DNA of 6,291 nucleotides from an uncultured Hyphomicrobiales bacterium. GTDB lineage: Bacteria; Pseudomonadota; Alphaproteobacteria; Rhizobiales; Beijerinckiaceae. The stretch is taken from NCBI GenBank assembly GCA_903918155.1, contig CAIXDD010000349.1:1-6291 (forward strand). Reading direction: 5' to 3'. Under the pieces are notes generated by a model. That model did no database searches. It had not been told where the DNA came from and worked only from the letters and a program-made list of their open reading frames with translations. Shown here one piece after another: positions 4,976 through 6,291 of the stretch (positions within the stretch are counted from its first letter, which is position 1; each line of letters starts with the position of its first letter). Position numbers and translations under genes: made by a program.

Positions 4976-6085
4976 CTACAAATAAGCGAGATAGGACTTC
5001 ACCCAGAGGATGACGCCTGCGAGAATTCCGATGGGCCCGGAATTTTCGGGCACGACTGTCGCCGTGCCCACGACGCCCGGTCGGATGAGGGCGGGATCGA
5101 TGTTCGCGGGAACGTCAATGAAGGCGGGAAAGGTCGACGCGGCGCCCACGGCCTCGGCGCGAAACAGCGAGCCTGAAACGGCGACCTGACCTGTTGCGAT
5201 GCCCTGCGCCGCAACGCCCATGCGCGAGCGGAATATTTTTCCCGGGACATGGGCGAAAACGATCCGCACGGGGACGCCGGGGCGGATGCTGACATAGCCC
5301 GCCTGGTCGAAAACGCCGATGATGGACGTATCGCCCGCCACGATGAAGGACATGGCGGCTTTCAGCGGAACCGCGCGGGCGCCGATGCTTAGCGCCATGC
5401 CGCTGACATACCCATCCGTCGCAGCCTTGATCGTGGTCTGCTCCAGCTCCCAGACCGCATTGTCCAATTGCGCCATCAACTGCGCCACCGTGGTGTTCTG
5501 TCCTTCGATTTCAGATCCCAGCACGAGCCGGGCGTTCGCCTCCCGCGCCCGCGCAGCTTGCAATTGGGCGACCAGCAGGTTGACCTGCGCCTCCGCGTCT
5601 TGAAGCCGGAACTCGGTCGTGGCGGAGCTGCGCGCAAGCTTTTGAAAATCCTCCCGGCGCTTCTCGGCATATTCAAGCTGCGAGGAGAGCCCGTTCACGT
5701 CTGCGACGGCGAGATCGACTTGCGCCTTGTATTGTTCGACCTTCTGTTGCGCTTCAGCGACCGCGGCCCTGAGCTGGCGCACCTTGGCCTCATAGGGCGC
5801 CGGATCGATGCGAAACAGAACTGAGCCCGCTTCGATGAAGACATTCGGCTCCGCCTCGATCGACACGACAGTGCCCATCACATTCGGCGTGACCTCGATG
5901 ACGCGCCCCACCACCGCAATGCGGCCGGACGGCGTCATTGTGTTGAACAAGGCGAGGAAGAGACCAAGGATCAGGCAGCCGAGCAGGACCGTTACGATCC
6001 GCCACGGCCAATTGAAGGGCAGGATTTTGAACTGAAAGAACACAGCCCATGCGAGAAGGAGATAGACAATTGCGACGATAACCAT
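4976..6085 (-). CDS. HlyD-family membrane fusion protein, YibH/YiaV-like
   Basis: The 369-residue protein is predicted to sit in the inner membrane and reach across the periplasm as the adaptor of an export system. Two N-terminal hydrophobic segments (about 1-17 and 29-49) precede a lipoyl/barrel-sandwich half (VIEVTPNVMGTVVSIEAEPN to LFRIDP, 62-94). A long alpha-helical coiled-coil hairpin rich in Ala, Gln and Glu follows (about 97-215). The second lipoyl half (TTIKAATDGYVSGMALSIG, 217-235), a beta-barrel domain (about 250-345) and a hydrophobic C-terminal tail (350-369) complete it. The two-helix start, overall order and length resemble E. coli YibH and YiaV (about 378 residues) more than single-TM EmrA types. 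ATG 6085 begins the first membrane segment; only a weak GGATGAG precedes it. In enterobacteria this family often neighbours a small DUF3302 membrane protein, which is not seen here. It converges on the plus-strand cluster and is probably functionally separate. The exported compound is unknown. Confidence 0.85.
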   Translation of the reverse strand: MVIVAIVYLLLAWAVFFQFKILPFNWPWRIVTVLLGCLILGLFLALFNTMTPSGRIAVVGRVIEVTPNVMGTVVSIEAEPNVFIEAGSVLFRIDPAPYEAKVRQLRAAVAEAQQKVEQYKAQVDLAVADVNGLSSQLEYAEKRREDFQKLARSSATTEFRLQDAEAQVNLLVAQLQAARAREANARLVLGSEIEGQNTTVAQLMAQLDNAVWELEQTTIKAATDGYVSGMALSIGARAVPLKAAMSFIVAGDTSIIGVFDQAGYVSIRPGVPVRIVFAHVPGKIFRSRMGVAAQGIATGQVAVSGSLFRAEAVGAASTFPAFIDVPANIDPALIRPGVVGTATVVPENSGPIGILAGVILWVKSYLAYL

Positions 6086-6291
6086 GATGACGTCTCATCC
6101 GTCGGCGCTTGAACGCACGATCCCCCATATTCGCTCAAGCGGCGCATGTAAGTCCCCGTGATGAAATGCCTGACCCGCCACAAGACGCAAGGCTTGGTTG
6201 CGCGCGATTCAGGATAGCCCCGCAGCGGGGAACTTGTGCTGAGGCCATGCATTGACGAGCTACGCCCACACGCATGCGCTGCGCGCGGGAC
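6086..6291. promoter_or_regulatory. Upstream region of the membrane-fusion-protein gene, no convincing gene
   Basis: These 206 bp carry no reading frame with protein-like composition on either strand. They hold a 7-bp inverted repeat, CGCTTGA (6106-6112) and TCAAGCG (6135-6141) with 22 nt between arms, about 20 nt upstream of the start codon, which could be an operator. A perfect 5-bp GC hairpin with a 3-nt loop lies at 6218-6230. GATGA/TCATC arms (6086-6090 and 6095-6099) could form a small stem over the weak ribosome binding site. No good -35/-10 pair was found. Confidence 0.35.

Noticed and set aside
6252..6291. A possible plus-strand gene starting at TTG 6252 (TSYAHTHALRAG...) with GAGG at 6241-6244.
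   Set aside because: Only 13 codons are visible and the start codon is rare; nothing distinguishes it from chance.
1..6291. CRISPR arrays, tRNA or rRNA genes, insertion sequences, attachment sites.
   Set aside because: I found no regularly spaced repeats, clover-leaf signatures, transposase-like proteins or terminal inverted repeats with target duplications.

Overview
The window is GC-rich bacterial DNA, densely coded, with strong purine-rich ribosome binding sites. It carries two secreted solute-binding proteins of the Bug/TctC type and an HlyD-type membrane fusion protein, so the host is Gram-negative. Base composition and protein style suggest a proteobacterium, most likely an alphaproteobacterium (Hyphomicrobiales-like). 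That placement is an inference; there is no rRNA or marker gene.

Layout. Bases 1-1257 (minus strand) hold a TTT-type periplasmic binding protein (211-1257), followed 9 bases downstream by the first 67 codons of a probable cupin protein that runs off the left edge. A 184-bp divergent promoter region (1258-1441) separates this unit from a plus-strand cluster: an N-carbamoylsarcosine-amidase-like cysteine hydrolase (1442-2128), a TauD/TfdA-type Fe(II)/2-oxoglutarate dioxygenase (2251-3159), a small cupin resembling cysteine dioxygenase (3174-3755), and a second, paralogous TTT binding protein (3820-4815). Convergent to this cluster is a YibH/YiaV-like membrane fusion protein (4976-6085, minus). 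The right end (6086-6291) shows no convincing gene.

How it may work together. The two outer binding proteins would capture an organic acid in the periplasm. The amidohydrolase and the two non-haem iron enzymes (plus the left-edge cupin) would process it in the cytoplasm. No TctA/TctB membrane subunits lie in the window, so the permease must be encoded elsewhere. The substrate cannot be read from the sequence, and the pathway looks uncharacterised. The HlyD-type gene probably belongs to a different, export-related function.

The most interesting non-coding signal is the 122-nt gap before the dioxygenase gene. A 12-bp arm-to-arm helix (two G-U pairs) buries its whole Shine-Dalgarno sequence. 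The same anti-SD strand can instead pair with an upstream GAGGAAGG, an arrangement typical of switchable translational control.
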